In this document: one piece after another, positions 19,688 through 29,395 of the stretch
Position numbering within the stretch: position 1 is the stretch's first letter
Layout: the number at the start of each line of letters is the position of its first letter
NCBI GenBank assembly: GCA_017448965.1
Contig: JAFSKK010000050.1
Span: 45,088-109,087 of the forward strand
Reading direction: 5' to 3'
Length of the DNA stretch: 64,000 nt
Source: Bacteroidaceae bacterium
GTDB taxonomy: Bacteria; Bacteroidota; Bacteroidia; Bacteroidales; Bacteroidaceae
The notes under the pieces: model-generated
Database searches by the model: none
What the model was told of the DNA's origin: nothing
Seen by the model: the letters and a program-made list of their open reading frames with translations, nothing else
Translations under genes and position numbers: made by a program

Positions 19688-20659
19688 CTATTTCTCCGTC
19701 CATATCACCTCCAGCATGGTTTGTCCCACCGCCTTCAGCGTTTCTTTGTTGATATTCTTGATGTTATCGTTCATCGTGTGCCAAGTGGAAGGGAATCCAC
19801 CATTCTCTGTATCTGAGCCAATCACATCGATGCAGGGGATGCCTCCTTGGTTCACCTGCACATGATCGTCTGTCACACCACCGCCTTCATCAGCATAACT
19901 GAAAAACTTTCCATATCCGATGCGGTTGGCTGCCGCCCACACCTTATCCACCACCATCGGTGCATAAGCCATTGAGATGCGTTCCCGATAGAAGACCGTG
20001 TTGTTGCCGCCCACCATATCCAGGTTGATGCCATAACGGGCGGTGTAGCCATCCACGTGGCGCACTCCAGCCCAGTATTGGCTGCCCAAACACCAGCTGC
20101 TCTCGTTTCCTCCACCCGATTCGCCGCTGTCTTCCGCATCCCAGCATATCAAATCAACCCCTATCTTCACTTGATTGGAGTCGCTTGCCAACTGCAACTG
20201 ACGGGCTATTTCGAGCATCACACCAATAGAACTGCCCCCATCATTGGCACCATCAATCGGCGTGTTATGATTCTTCTCATCGGGGTCATTGTCAGCCCAT
20301 TGGCGACTGTCCCAATGTCCTGCAATCAGAATGCGCACAGGTGCCTCTGGATTGTAAGAAGCAATGATGTTGCGCATCTTGATAGGTGTGCCGTCGTAGA
20401 GTTTGGAATCGGCATATTGGTCATACACCACAGCACCAAAACTCTTGAACTTGCTGGCAATATACTCGCCACAAGAGTCGTGAGCAGCCGAGTTCATCAC
20501 ACGAGGACCAAACGCACATTGCGCAGCCACATACTGATAAGCAGAGTCTTCGCAAAAGACAGGGGCGGGCGACACATACTCCGTCACCTCCCCACCTTTC
20601 TCGCCTTTACACCCCAAGAACAGCAGGGGCAAAAAGGCCATATAGAGTAGTTTTTTCAT
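19688..20659 (-). CDS. M28 family metallopeptidase / glutaminyl cyclase-like lipoprotein
   Basis: 323 residues with lipobox LLFLGC after MKKLLYMAFLP. The zinc-site residues are in place: HWDSR, DGANDGGSS, DAEDSGE and the late DDHVQVNQGGIPCIDVI. The family comprises aminopeptidases and glutaminyl-peptide cyclotransferases that act on peptides outside the cytoplasm. The order of motifs and the W in AGHWDSRQWADNDP fit the glutaminyl-cyclase-like branch. First gene of a unit with sufE and the ABC exporter. Confidence 0.92.
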   Translation of the reverse strand: MKKLLYMAFLPLLFLGCKGEKGGEVTEYVSPAPVFCEDSAYQYVAAQCAFGPRVMNSAAHDSCGEYIASKFKSFGAVVYDQYADSKLYDGTPIKMRNIIASYNPEAPVRILIAGHWDSRQWADNDPDEKNHNTPIDGANDGGSSIGVMLEIARQLQLASDSNQVKIGVDLICWDAEDSGESGGGNESSWCLGSQYWAGVRHVDGYTARYGINLDMVGGNNTVFYRERISMAYAPMVVDKVWAAANRIGYGKFFSYADEGGGVTDDHVQVNQGGIPCIDVIGSDTENGGFPSTWHTMNDNIKNINKETLKAVGQTMLEVIWTEK

Positions 20660-20689
20660 TTCTAATCATTTAGCGGGTGCAAAGGTACG

Positions 20690-20697
20690 ACTAAGTG
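20690..20697 (-). promoter_or_regulatory. Promoter -7 box (TACCTTTG) of the M28-sufE-ABC unit
   Basis: The minus strand reads TACCTTTGCA 30 bases before the M28 start codon, matching the TAnnTTTG consensus. Confidence 0.6.
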
Positions 20698-20794
20698 AGA
20701 GAAATACCAAATGAATATCCCTTTTTTCATTTTTATTGACTTCGACAACGCTTTTTCCTCCTCTTCCTCCCTTCCACAACCTCCACTTCCCTCC

Positions 20795-20890
20795 TTCCAC
20801 TACCTCTGAACCGACGTCCCCGATGTCGGTTCACCGATGTCCCCGATGTCGGTCGACCGATGTCCCCGACGTCGGTTTAGAGGTAGTGAA
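20795..20890. repeat. Triple-hairpin intergenic element, copy 2 with a different core
   Basis: Same outer flanks as the other elements (TTCCACTACCTC and GAGGTAGTG), but the three inner modules are ACCGAYGTCCCCGAYGTCGGT (20810-20830, 20833-20853, 20856-20876) at a 23-base period. Each is a 9-bp stem with a CCC loop. So the flanks and three-fold layout are kept while the core is replaced. Confidence 0.85.
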
Positions 20891-20943
20891 AGGAAGGAAG
20901 TGGAGGATGTGGAAGACGGGAAGTGAAAGCAGTAGAAGTACCG

Positions 20944-21540
20944 TCAGTTCTTCAAAAACGCTGCCAACTTTTCCACAGCACGGGCACGATGGCTAATCCC
21001 ATTCTTCACTTCATTGCCCAGTTCAGCAAAAGTCTTGTCGTAGCCTTCTGGAATGAAGAGGGGGTCGTATCCGAAACCGCCTGTACCGCGCTTTTCACGA
21101 ATGATGCGACCTTCAACTGTTCCATCGAAGAAATGAGTCTTACCCTCATAAATCAAGGCGACACAAGTACGGAAACAGGCTCTACGGTTGTCTTCATTGG
21201 CCAATTTACTGAGGATCACATCCATGTTGGCATTGTCTTTGTCTCCCTCGAATGAAACACCATTCATCATGGCATAACGGGCGGAATACACACCCGGCTC
21301 TCCACCCAGCGCTTCCACTTGAAGCCCAGAATCGTCGGCAAAGCAGTCGAAGCCGAAATGCTCCTTCACGTAGGTTGCCTTCTGCAAGGCATTTTCCCTG
21401 AAGGTGGAACCCGTCTCAGGGATATCCACTTCACAACCAATGTCCTTCAGGCTTTTCACTTCATACTTGTCGCCCAAAATGGAACGGATTTCTTCCAGCT
21501 TATGAGCATTGTTGCTGGCAAACACTAATGTCTTCATCAT
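20944..21540 (-). CDS. rdgB: dITP/XTP pyrophosphatase (RdgB/HAM1)
   Basis: 198 residues. The enzyme hydrolyses non-canonical purine triphosphates such as dITP and XTP to keep them out of DNA. Typical motifs are present: [15 protein letters not shown] at the start, [24 protein letters not shown] in the middle, and GFGYDPLF with [10 protein letters not shown] at the end. Two ATGs in a row make the start uncertain by one codon. It is transcribed alone from a TAATTTTG box at 21557-21564. Confidence 0.97.
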   Translation of the reverse strand: MMKTLVFASNNAHKLEEIRSILGDKYEVKSLKDIGCEVDIPETGSTFRENALQKATYVKEHFGFDCFADDSGLQVEALGGEPGVYSARYAMMNGVSFEGDKDNANMDVILSKLANEDNRRACFRTCVALIYEGKTHFFDGTVEGRIIREKRGTGGFGYDPLFIPEGYDKTFAELGNEVKNGISHRARAVEKLAAFLKN

Positions 21541-21556
21541 TTCTTCTTATTTTTTG

Positions 21557-21564
21557 CAAAATTA
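21557..21564 (-). promoter_or_regulatory. Promoter -7 box (TAATTTTG) of rdgB
   Basis: TAATTTTGCA on the minus strand, 16 bases before the rdgB start, implying a very short leader. Confidence 0.6.
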
Positions 21565-21636
21565 GCACTTCCGATTCACATTTGATAGCACTTTTCCACT
21601 TTTTTTATCGCTTTTCCACTTTTTCTTCCCTTTTTG

Positions 21637-21668
21637 TTTGACAAATAGAAAAAAAGAACCTACTTTTG
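21637..21668 (+). promoter_or_regulatory. Promoter of the Lrp-type regulator
   Basis: TTTG (21637-21640), 20 bases, TACTTTTG (21661-21668): a near-ideal Bacteroidota -33/-7 pair. It predicts a leader of about 50 bases before the ATG at 21726. Confidence 0.75.
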
Positions 21669-21725
21669 TTTACAAATTGTTTCAACTCATCTGATTTAAG
21701 CAATCAAATAACATCTTTACGAACA

Positions 21726-22250
21726 ATGGAAAAGATAGACAAACTTGATAAACAAATCATGGAAATCATCTCCGCCAACGCCCGCATCCCGTTCAAAGAT
21801 GTGGCAGCCGTTTGCGGTGTTTCCCGTGCAGCTATCCACCAGCGCGTTCAGCGACTCATCGATACCAACGTGATTGTCGGCTCTGGATATGTGATCAACC
21901 CTAAAAGCCTCGGCTACAAAACCTGCACATACGTGGGCATCCGTCTGGAAAAAGGTTCCATGTACGAGCGTGTGGTGAGCGAACTCAACAAAATTCCTGA
22001 GATTGTGGAATGTCACTACACCACTGGCCCTTACACCATGCTGGTGAAACTCTATGCACGTGACAATGAGCAACTGATGGATCTGCTCAACCGCAAGATT
22101 CAAGGCATCACGGGCGTTGACTCCACAGAGACACTCATCTCGCTCGATCAGAGCATCAAGAAAGAAGTGCCCATCTGTGTGACCGACAAACCAGAAGAAA
22201 AAATTCAAAAGGGAGGAAAAGCCAAGATTATTTTGGCTGACGACGAATAA
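21726..22250 (+). CDS. Lrp/AsnC family transcriptional regulator
   Basis: 174 residues from MEKIDKLDKQIMEIIS; the upstream in-frame start at 21666 would overlap the promoter and is rejected. An N-terminal helix-turn-helix (IPFKDVAAVCGVSRAAIHQRVQRL) is followed by the RAM/AsnC ligand domain (ECHYTTGPYTMLVKLYARDNEQLMDL). A Lys/Gly-rich tail (residues about 155-174) extends beyond the usual 150. Such proteins sense amino acids and regulate globally; targets are unknown. Confidence 0.93.
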   Translation: MEKIDKLDKQIMEIISANARIPFKDVAAVCGVSRAAIHQRVQRLIDTNVIVGSGYVINPKSLGYKTCTYVGIRLEKGSMYERVVSELNKIPEIVECHYTTGPYTMLVKLYARDNEQLMDLLNRKIQGITGVDSTETLISLDQSIKKEVPICVTDKPEEKIQKGGKAKIILADDE

Positions 22251-22295
22251 GCGGATGCCAGGAATGTTTGTATGCTCCTCATTGATACAAACTCC

Positions 22296-23435
22296 TCACA
22301 CAATCCCTTTTCTCGCCAATCGGTATCGGGCACCACCCAATGCCTGAACGATACCTCTTATTTCGAGATCGAAAAGCAGCATGCTTGCTCGCGCGTATGG
22401 CACATTGGCCTCTACGGCTATCTGATTCACATGCTTGTCATCCACTCCTTTGAGTGTGTTGACAAGCATTTTTTCTTCGTCAGTCAAGTCAGGAAAAAGG
22501 TCTTGCTGCATCGCCTGCTTCTTTCTTGAGACCTTCAGCGGATTTTCCCATCCCATCACCTCCAATAAATCTGCTGCATTCGTCACCAAGGTTGCCTGAT
22601 GCTTTTGAATGAGGTTGTTGCAACCCTTGCTGATATCATCATACACACGACCTGGGAAGGCAAAAACTTCACGGTTATAGTTCAATGCCAACTCTGCTGT
22701 GATGAGCGATCCTCCCCTTTCAGAACTCTCCACCACCACACAAGCATCGCACAAACCCGCCACAATACGGTTGCGGCTCACAAAATTCATCTTTTCTGGT
22801 TGAGTATGGGTGGTGTATTCTGTCAACAATCCCCCTTCTTGATGAATCATATCGATAGCCGTCTTGCGATGCATCGAAGGATAGATGTTGTCCAACCCAT
22901 GAGCCAACACACCTACTGTGCTCATCCCGTTCTCCAAAGCGGCACGATGCGCACAAATATCAATCCCGTATGCCAATCCGCTCACAATCACAGTATCAGG
23001 ATAGTATTGCTTGAGGTCGGCAATGAAGTTGCTGCATATTTCACGGCCATAAGACGAACATTTGCGTGTTCCCACGATACTGATGATATGGGTTTTGTTC
23101 AAATCTGCTTTTCCACATTGATACAACACCAAAGGAGCGTCTTCGCACTCCTTCAGACGCTGAGGATAATCATCGTCATTCAAAAGGAACACACGCAGAT
23201 GTTTCTGCTCGATGAATTCCATCTCTTTCTCTGCCACTCGAAGAGCATCATCCACATGAGCCAAAGCATCTTTGAGGCGTTGACTCGCATGAGGAAGAAC
23301 ATCCAAAATATCCTTCCTATGCAGGAACACCTCAGTGGCCGAACCCATTGATTCGAGCAGGGTTCGGGCATTCAGCAGGTTCAGCCCTTTCAGTTTGGTG
23401 AGGGCGATGGAATAGATGATTTCTTGTGTGTTCAA
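22296..23435 (-). CDS. dprA: DNA-processing protein DprA
   Basis: 379 residues. DprA binds incoming single-stranded DNA and loads RecA in natural transformation. The Rossmann core is clear: SIVGTRKCSSYGREI, VSGLAYGIDICAHRAAL, GVLAHGLDNIYPSMHR, FVSRNRIVAGLCDACVVVESSERGGSLITAELA and FAFPGRVYDDISKGCNNLI. A C-terminal winged helix (residues about 315-379) completes it. Its start overlaps the stop of the thioesterase gene by four bases. Confidence 0.97.
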   Translation of the reverse strand: MNTQEIIYSIALTKLKGLNLLNARTLLESMGSATEVFLHRKDILDVLPHASQRLKDALAHVDDALRVAEKEMEFIEQKHLRVFLLNDDDYPQRLKECEDAPLVLYQCGKADLNKTHIISIVGTRKCSSYGREICSNFIADLKQYYPDTVIVSGLAYGIDICAHRAALENGMSTVGVLAHGLDNIYPSMHRKTAIDMIHQEGGLLTEYTTHTQPEKMNFVSRNRIVAGLCDACVVVESSERGGSLITAELALNYNREVFAFPGRVYDDISKGCNNLIQKHQATLVTNAADLLEVMGWENPLKVSRKKQAMQQDLFPDLTDEEKMLVNTLKGVDDKHVNQIAVEANVPYARASMLLFDLEIRGIVQALGGARYRLARKGIV

Positions 23436-23839
23436 GCTTGTAGAAATGGAGCGAATTTTTCGTTGAGTTCAGGGCTTTCAGCCAATTTACCATCGACCAG
23501 ACAGACAGAATCCACTTGTGCACGAATGCACAATTTCATATCGGGCAAACGGAAGATGTCTTGCATGAAGATGTAACGCACACCATCCTTCTTGATCCAG
23601 AGTTTCGTCACATATTCGTCGCGACTCTTCAACGGCACCTTGAACTGCATGGTGAGACGAGCCACCACAGCATCTGTGCCCTTATCGTGGAGTTCTGCAA
23701 AACTGATGTTGTGTGCCAAAAGGAATTCATGACGGCAATGCTCGAGATAATGTTGATAGTTCGCATTGTTGACGATGCCTTGCAAATCGCATTCGTAATC
23801 GCGAACTTTGTCTTTCAATTCAAAGATGTAGTTAGCCAT
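23432..23839 (-). CDS. Acyl-CoA thioesterase (YbgC-like hotdog fold)
   Basis: 135 residues of the 4HBT hotdog family. The segment VRDYECDLQGIVNNANYQHYLEHCRHEFL matches the active-site region with its conserved aspartate-type residue and YxxYLE/ H pattern. Such enzymes hydrolyse acyl-CoA thioesters in the cytoplasm. It is the first gene of a pair with dprA. Confidence 0.9.
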   Translation of the reverse strand: MANYIFELKDKVRDYECDLQGIVNNANYQHYLEHCRHEFLLAHNISFAELHDKGTDAVVARLTMQFKVPLKSRDEYVTKLWIKKDGVRYIFMQDIFRLPDMKLCIRAQVDSVCLVDGKLAESPELNEKFAPFLQA

Positions 23840-23867
23840 ATTCTTCTTTTTGTTTCTTTTGTTCTTG

Positions 23868-23899
23868 CAAAGTTACAACTAAGTGGGAGAAATACCAAA
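23868..23899 (-). promoter_or_regulatory. Promoter of the thioesterase-dprA pair
   Basis: On the minus strand TTTG (23899-23896), 20 bases, TAACTTTG (23875-23868). Its -33 box faces the -33 box of the U32 promoter across four bases, so the two divergent promoters share their upstream DNA. Confidence 0.75.
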
Positions 23900-23903
23900 T
23901 TTA

Positions 23904-23935
23904 TTTGGATTTTCCCTCACTTAATCGTACCTTTG
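23904..23935 (+). promoter_or_regulatory. Promoter of the U32 peptidase gene, predicted leaderless
   Basis: TTTG (23904-23907), 20 bases, TACCTTTG (23928-23935), then only CACAC before the ATG at 23941. With start sites usually 5-8 bases past the -7 box, the mRNA would begin at or next to the start codon. Confidence 0.75.
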
Positions 23936-23940
23936 CACAC

Positions 23941-25197
23941 ATGAAACGTTCTGATTTTGAAATCATGGCACCAGTGGGAAGCCGTGAGAGTTTAGCGGCT
24001 GCCATCAAGGCTGGTGCCAATTCCATCTACTTTGGCATTGGCAAACTGAATATGCGGAGCCATAGCGCGAATGCCTTCACCATAGATGACCTGAAGGAGA
24101 TTGCCGCCATTTGTCATGAACATGGGGTGCAATCTTACTTGACGGTGAACACCATCATCTACGAAGAAGACATTCCCACGATGCACGAGATTGTGGATGC
24201 GGCAAAGGAGGCTCAGATTTCAGCAGTCATCGCTAGTGATGTGGCTGTGATGACCTATTGCCGTCAGGTGGGTCAGGAGGTTCATCTCAGCACACAATTG
24301 AATATCTCCAACATCGAGGCGCTGAAGTTCTATGCACAGTTTGCCGATGTTGTGGTGCTGGCAAGAGAACTGAACTTATGGCAGGTGAGGAACATTCATC
24401 AGGAGATTATCAATCAAAACATACGCGGCCCTAAAGGAGACCTCATCAGGATAGAGATGTTCTGTCACGGCGCCTTGTGTATGGCCATCAGCGGCAAATG
24501 CTATCTTTCTCTACAAAATGCGGGCAGAAGTGCCAATCGAGGGGAATGTGTACAGATTTGTCGCAGAGGATATGAAGTGACTGATTTGGAAACAGGCACT
24601 CAACTGAATGTGGACAATAAGTACATCATGTCGCCTCGCGACCTCAAGACCATTCGTTTCTTGGATGTGATGATGAATGCAGGAGTGAGGGTGTTCAAGA
24701 TAGAAGGTCGTGCACGAGGCCCTGAATATGTGTACACGGTGGTGAAAGCCTACGATGAAGCCATCCATGCGGTGCTGGACGGCAATTTCACAGAGGAGAA
24801 GAAAGACAAGTGGGATGAAGAATTGGCGACTGTGTTCAATCGTGGCTTCTGGGATGGATATTATCAGGGACAAAAACTGGGCGAATGGTGTGAGGTGTAT
24901 GGCAGCAAGGCAACAGAGAAGAAAGTGTATGTGGGCAAGTGCGTCAAATACTTCTCAAAGATAGGAGTGGCGGAGTTTCTGATTGAGAATGAAGACTTAC
25001 ATGTGGGTGACAAGATATTAGTGACTGGCACCACCACTGGAGCACTCATTCAGGAGTGCGAAGAGATACGTTTTGATTTGCAACCTGTAAACACAGCCAC
25101 TCGCGGACAAAACATCAGCATCAAGGTGAATGATCGCGTGCGAGTGAATGACCGCTTGTATGTGCTGCAACCTGCTGACAGATTAACACAACAATAA
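23941..25197 (+). CDS. Peptidase U32 family protein (TrhP/YegQ-like)
   Basis: 418 residues from MKRSDFEIMAPVGSRESL; the in-frame start 36 bases earlier lies inside the promoter. The U32 signature is in ELNL...IEMFCHGALCMAISGKCYLS, with the cysteines of NRGECVQICRRGYEV that may hold an iron-sulfur cluster. Members are named as collagenase-like proteases, while characterised bacterial ones take part in tRNA U34 hydroxylation. A later in-frame Met (23965, MAPVGS) is a fallback start if the message has a leader. Confidence 0.92.
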   Translation: MKRSDFEIMAPVGSRESLAAAIKAGANSIYFGIGKLNMRSHSANAFTIDDLKEIAAICHEHGVQSYLTVNTIIYEEDIPTMHEIVDAAKEAQISAVIASDVAVMTYCRQVGQEVHLSTQLNISNIEALKFYAQFADVVVLARELNLWQVRNIHQEIINQNIRGPKGDLIRIEMFCHGALCMAISGKCYLSLQNAGRSANRGECVQICRRGYEVTDLETGTQLNVDNKYIMSPRDLKTIRFLDVMMNAGVRVFKIEGRARGPEYVYTVVKAYDEAIHAVLDGNFTEEKKDKWDEELATVFNRGFWDGYYQGQKLGEWCEVYGSKATEKKVYVGKCVKYFSKIGVAEFLIENEDLHVGDKILVTGTTTGALIQECEEIRFDLQPVNTATRGQNISIKVNDRVRVNDRLYVLQPADRLTQQ

Positions 25198-25221
25198 TAT
25201 CACGCCTTATTTTTCTTGCCA

Positions 25222-27990
25222 ATGAAAAAGATTCTTACTATCCTATCTCTATTCTTCTTGCCTTTTTATGTATGTAGGGCACAAGAGGACAGCGACCTTG
25301 TAGGGGTGCTCTCCTACATGAAACATGCCATGATGTTTTCACAAACGATGCCACAGGAGAAGGTGTATCTTCACTTCGACAACACGGGCTATTTCAAGGG
25401 CGAAACCATTTGGTTCAAAGCCTACGTGGTGAGGGCTGACAATGGGAAACCCACCGACATGAGTGCTGTGCTGTATGTGGAATTGGTGAATCCTTCTGGC
25501 GATGTGGTGGAAACTCGTAAATTGCCGATTCAGGAAGGTACTGCTCATGGAGACATCAAACTGGATAGCCTCTACACCACTGGATTCTATGAAGTGCGTG
25601 CTTACACCCGTTATATGACGAACTGGGGGAATGGTGGCATCTTCTCACGCGTTTTCCCTGTATTCAATGCACCTAAGAAAGATGGCGACTACTCCAAAAT
25701 GGTGATGGATAACTTAGGGTATCGCAAACGTCTGCCCAATATGAGATCCAATGATGACCAAAATGACCAGGAGAATGGATTGAAAGTGCGGTTCTATCCT
25801 GAAGGTGGAAAACTCATCAAGGGATTGCCCAATCGTGTGGCATTCTTGGTGACTGACAAGACGGGAGCATTTCTCGATACGAAGGGAAGTCTTTTAGATG
25901 ATAAGAAACAAGAACTGACACTCGTTGCCACCATTCGTGAAGGAAAAGGGGTGTTCAAGGTTATTCCTGATGGAAAGGCTGTCTATCTACGTTTGGCCGA
26001 CAGAAAGGGAAAGATGCATGATATCAAGTTGCCTGATGCAGAGGAAGAAGGTTTGGCCATGCAGATGAACACCCTGAAAGAGGAAGCCATCGAGACAACG
26101 GTGTATGCTTCTCCTTCGATGGTAGGAAAATTGTTGGGTTATACGTTGATACACAACGGAAAGGTGATTCAGGCCGATACGGTGTATGCTGAACGGGCAA
26201 TGATGATTCCATTCGAACGGGCATCGATGCCTGCAGGAGTGAACCAACTCACGTTCTTCACAGCTGATGGCCATATACAGACGGAACGCCAATTCTTCAT
26301 TGTGCCCAAAAGCCAAGAGAGCGACACCATCCGCATCAAACCTGAGCAAGCATATCCAAAGCCTTGCAAGAAGGTGACCATCAATGTGCAGGCACAACCC
26401 AACAGCAACCTTTCGTTCTCTGCCATCGATGCTGCCACAATGACCAATGGCCGTGAAGGCAATGCAATGACTTGGCTCTTGCTTTCCAGCGACATCAAGG
26501 GCTATATTTCTGACCCTGGCTACTATTTCGAAGCAGATGACGAAGAACATCGTCAAGCAGCTGACTTGCTGATGATGGTACAAGGTTGGCGACGTTATGA
26601 CTGGGCACTGATGGCCAATGCAGTTGAACAAAATGAGGGTTACACGCTCTTCAACGACAGTACTGCTATCTTCACTCAACCTATTGAAGACAAACTCTAT
26701 GTGTTTGGCAAATTAGGACAAAAGCGGAAGAAAAATACAGTGGATGGGGTTAATCTCACCATGACGTTCTACAATCAATCAGGAGAACATCTGGAAGGTA
26801 CTACTGTGACCGATTCTGTAGGTGCATACGCCTTTGCCCTTCCCAATATGGATGGAGAATGGAAACTCATCATCAACACGCAGAAAGATGATAAGGATGC
26901 CAACTACTTTGTAGGTATCGACCGCCATTTCTCTCCTGCCCGTCGTTGGCTTTCTACAGAAGAAACCAAGACCATCAATCTGCTCAAACCTAATACGTTT
27001 GCAAATGAAGAATCTAAAAAGGCGGCTGAAGAAGATCATGAGTATATCCCCATCCAAAAGCGTGAACACGTGTTGCCTACGGTGACGGTGAAAGCCAAGC
27101 GTACACGTATCTACGACAATGCCCGTGCTGCATGGGAATCGGAAACAGAAGCACAACATTATGCCACGATGTATTATAACACAGACAGGGATGCTGATAT
27201 GTTTGCCGACAAGGGAATGGATTTGCCTTTCCTCAGCAGTTGGCTCCACATGCGCAATCCTTATTTTGGAGGTTCAGGCAAAAATATGAGTGCCTTCGAT
27301 GCTGAAACTGCCACTACTGATGCTGATAATACGAGTGACTTCACGCTCAATGAAGAAAACACAGAAGAAGGAGATATGAGTGAGGGGGAAGACGTGACAA
27401 CGGCAGATCCATTAGAATTGGATGATAACGAGACAGGAAGCATCTATCGTTATGCAGGCCTCTCTTACAAGAACAGACCTATTGTATGGATTGTTGATAA
27501 CATGTATCATGCCATCACTTCGTTAGGTGCTCTGAAGTTTGATCGATTCGATATCCTACAAGGAAGTGCAGTTGCTCAAGCAGATGATGACCCTGCAGGC
27601 AATCTCATGAGAACTGAAATAGATGAGGTGAAATCTGTCTATGTGACAGAAAACTCCAATGCTTACATGCGTTACATTAGAGTGGTACCTTCCATCCCCA
27701 ATGCGGTGACGGTGTTTGTCTATACGCATCACAAATTTCAAGTCAAGCAGAAGGGATTGCGCAACACTCATTTCCAAGGATACAACAAGCCTTCCACCTT
27801 TGAGACAGACGACTACAACACCCTCCCACCTATCGAAGATTTCCGTCGTACACTCTGGTGGGAACCTGACGTGAAGACTGATGCTGAAGGAAAAGCAACC
27901 ATCGAGTTCTTCAACAACTCCTCATGTCATGAAATGTATATCTCATGCGAAGGCATCAACTCCGAAGGACAGTTCATGGTCAATGAATAA
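25222..27990 (+). CDS. Large exported protein with MG2/macroglobulin-like domains
   Basis: 922 residues from MKKILTILSLFFLPFYVCRAQ, a signal peptide. The first domain (KVYLHFDNTGYFKGETIWFKAYVV...) is the MG2-type fold common in Bacteroidota envelope proteins; a carboxypeptidase-regulatory-like domain is likely near residues 490-560, and a plug-like segment near 740-830. The end (DAEGKATIEFFNNSSCHEMYISCEGIN) matches the closing part of such proteins; no beta-barrel follows, so it is not a TonB receptor. Function unknown; likely periplasmic or on the outer membrane. Confidence 0.8.
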   Translation: MKKILTILSLFFLPFYVCRAQEDSDLVGVLSYMKHAMMFSQTMPQEKVYLHFDNTGYFKGETIWFKAYVVRADNGKPTDMSAVLYVELVNPSGDVVETRKLPIQEGTAHGDIKLDSLYTTGFYEVRAYTRYMTNWGNGGIFSRVFPVFNAPKKDGDYSKMVMDNLGYRKRLPNMRSNDDQNDQENGLKVRFYPEGGKLIKGLPNRVAFLVTDKTGAFLDTKGSLLDDKKQELTLVATIREGKGVFKVIPDGKAVYLRLADRKGKMHDIKLPDAEEEGLAMQMNTLKEEAIETTVYASPSMVGKLLGYTLIHNGKVIQADTVYAERAMMIPFERASMPAGVNQLTFFTADGHIQTERQFFIVPKSQESDTIRIKPEQAYPKPCKKVTINVQAQPNSNLSFSAIDAATMTNGREGNAMTWLLLSSDIKGYISDPGYYFEADDEEHRQAADLLMMVQGWRRYDWALMANAVEQNEGYTLFNDSTAIFTQPIEDKLYVFGKLGQKRKKNTVDGVNLTMTFYNQSGEHLEGTTVTDSVGAYAFALPNMDGEWKLIINTQKDDKDANYFVGIDRHFSPARRWLSTEETKTINLLKPNTFANEESKKAAEEDHEYIPIQKREHVLPTVTVKAKRTRIYDNARAAWESETEAQHYATMYYNTDRDADMFADKGMDLPFLSSWLHMRNPYFGGSGKNMSAFDAETATTDADNTSDFTLNEENTEEGDMSEGEDVTTADPLELDDNETGSIYRYAGLSYKNRPIVWIVDNMYHAITSLGALKFDRFDILQGSAVAQADDDPAGNLMRTEIDEVKSVYVTENSNAYMRYIRVVPSIPNAVTVFVYTHHKFQVKQKGLRNTHFQGYNKPSTFETDDYNTLPPIEDFRRTLWWEPDVKTDAEGKATIEFFNNSSCHEMYISCEGINSEGQFMVNE

Positions 27991-28021
27991 TATACAATTG
28001 AAAATTCATAATTGATAATTG

Positions 28022-29062
28022 ATGGAAGAAGATTTTGACATACGTGAACAACGTAATAAAAAGGATAAAGACTTTGAAAATGCGCTACGCCCTCTGCGTT
28101 TCGACGACTTTAGCGGACAAAACAAAGTGGTGGAGAATTTGAGCGTATTTGTAGAAGCAGCACGTTTTCGTGGTGAACCCCTTGACCACACACTTCTGCA
28201 TGGTCCTCCAGGACTTGGAAAGACAACCCTCTCCAACATCATTGCCAACGAACTGGGAGTAGGATTCAAAGTCACTTCAGGCCCTGTGCTTGACAAACCA
28301 GGCGATTTGGCAGGTATTCTCACCTCTTTGGAAGAAAACGATGTGCTCTTCATCGATGAGATTCATCGTCTCTCTCCTGTTGTGGAAGAATATCTTTATT
28401 CTGCGATGGAAGACTATCGCATCGACATCATGATTGACAAAGGGCCTTCAGCACGTTCCATCCAGATAGATCTGAGTCCTTTCACATTGGTGGGAGCCAC
28501 AACACGCAGCGGTCTCCTGACAGCACCTCTTCGTGCCCGTTTTGGCATCAATCTCCACTTAGAATACTACGATGCTGAGGTGCTCACCAAAATCATTCTT
28601 CGTTCTGCTCATCTGTTGGGCATCCCTTGCGATTTCGATGCTGCAGGAGAGATTGCAAGCCGTTCACGTGGCACACCACGTATAGCCAATGCACTTCTTC
28701 GCAGAGTGCGCGATTTTGCACAGGTGAAGGGTAATGGCACCATCAACCTTTCCATCGCTCACATGGCCTTGGAAGCCCTAAATATCGACCGATTTGGTCT
28801 TGATGAGATAGACAACAAGATTCTCACCACCATCATCGACAAATTCAAAGGTGGTCCTGTAGGTCTTGGCACCATCGCAACAGCTATTGGAGAAGACTCA
28901 GGAACCATAGAAGAGGTCTATGAACCGTTCCTCATCAAGGAGGGTTTCATCAAGCGCACACCACGTGGACGAGAAGTGACCGAACTTGCCTACAAACATC
29001 TAGGACGCAATCCTTGGGTCAATCCCAACGACCAGAGCGGTATGCGTAGCCTTTTCGACTAA
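28022..29062 (+). CDS. ruvB: Holliday junction branch migration helicase RuvB
   Basis: 346 residues. RuvB is the hexameric motor that moves Holliday junctions together with RuvA. Motifs: Walker [11 protein letters not shown], Walker [10 protein letters not shown], sensor [18 protein letters not shown], and the C-terminal winged helix ending [24 protein letters not shown] one codon upstream is less likely as start than the ATG. The 30 bases before it are AT-rich (AATTGATAATTG type). ruvA is not adjacent. Confidence 0.98.
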   Translation: MEEDFDIREQRNKKDKDFENALRPLRFDDFSGQNKVVENLSVFVEAARFRGEPLDHTLLHGPPGLGKTTLSNIIANELGVGFKVTSGPVLDKPGDLAGILTSLEENDVLFIDEIHRLSPVVEEYLYSAMEDYRIDIMIDKGPSARSIQIDLSPFTLVGATTRSGLLTAPLRARFGINLHLEYYDAEVLTKIILRSAHLLGIPCDFDAAGEIASRSRGTPRIANALLRRVRDFAQVKGNGTINLSIAHMALEALNIDRFGLDEIDNKILTTIIDKFKGGPVGLGTIATAIGEDSGTIEEVYEPFLIKEGFIKRTPRGREVTELAYKHLGRNPWVNPNDQSGMRSLFD

Positions 29063-29346
29063 ACGCCCCACCAATCATCATATATAATATATGTATTTAT
29101 TTTTTATTTATTAAAAACTTATATGTTGGTATTTATAGCGTGTTGAATATGTTGATAAATACCATGAGGGTTTTGTTTTTCAGTCATTTACATTGTAGAA
29201 AAGTATCACATTTCCTGTTGAAAAAAAGATGAAAAAAAAAAAATAACTTTTTTTGGATAATTCAAGGGGATGCTGGTATAAAAATTGGCAGAAAAAAAGC
29301 AAAAAAAGTTATGAGAAGTTATGATTAACTTATGAATAGTTTATGA

Positions 29347-29390
29347 ATAGGGTTATCAATAGATTTTTGTTGATAACCCTATTTTTTTTG
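29347..29390. terminator. Bidirectional terminator-like hairpin
   Basis: AATAGGGTTATCAA and TTGATAACCCTATT form a perfect 14-bp stem with a loop of about ten bases, followed by a run of T. It lies just past the stop of the minus-strand 65-residue gene and also faces ruvB. Its arms contain TTATCAA/TTGATAA, the DnaA-box-like motif. Confidence 0.75.
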
Positions 29391-29395
29391 CCCTC

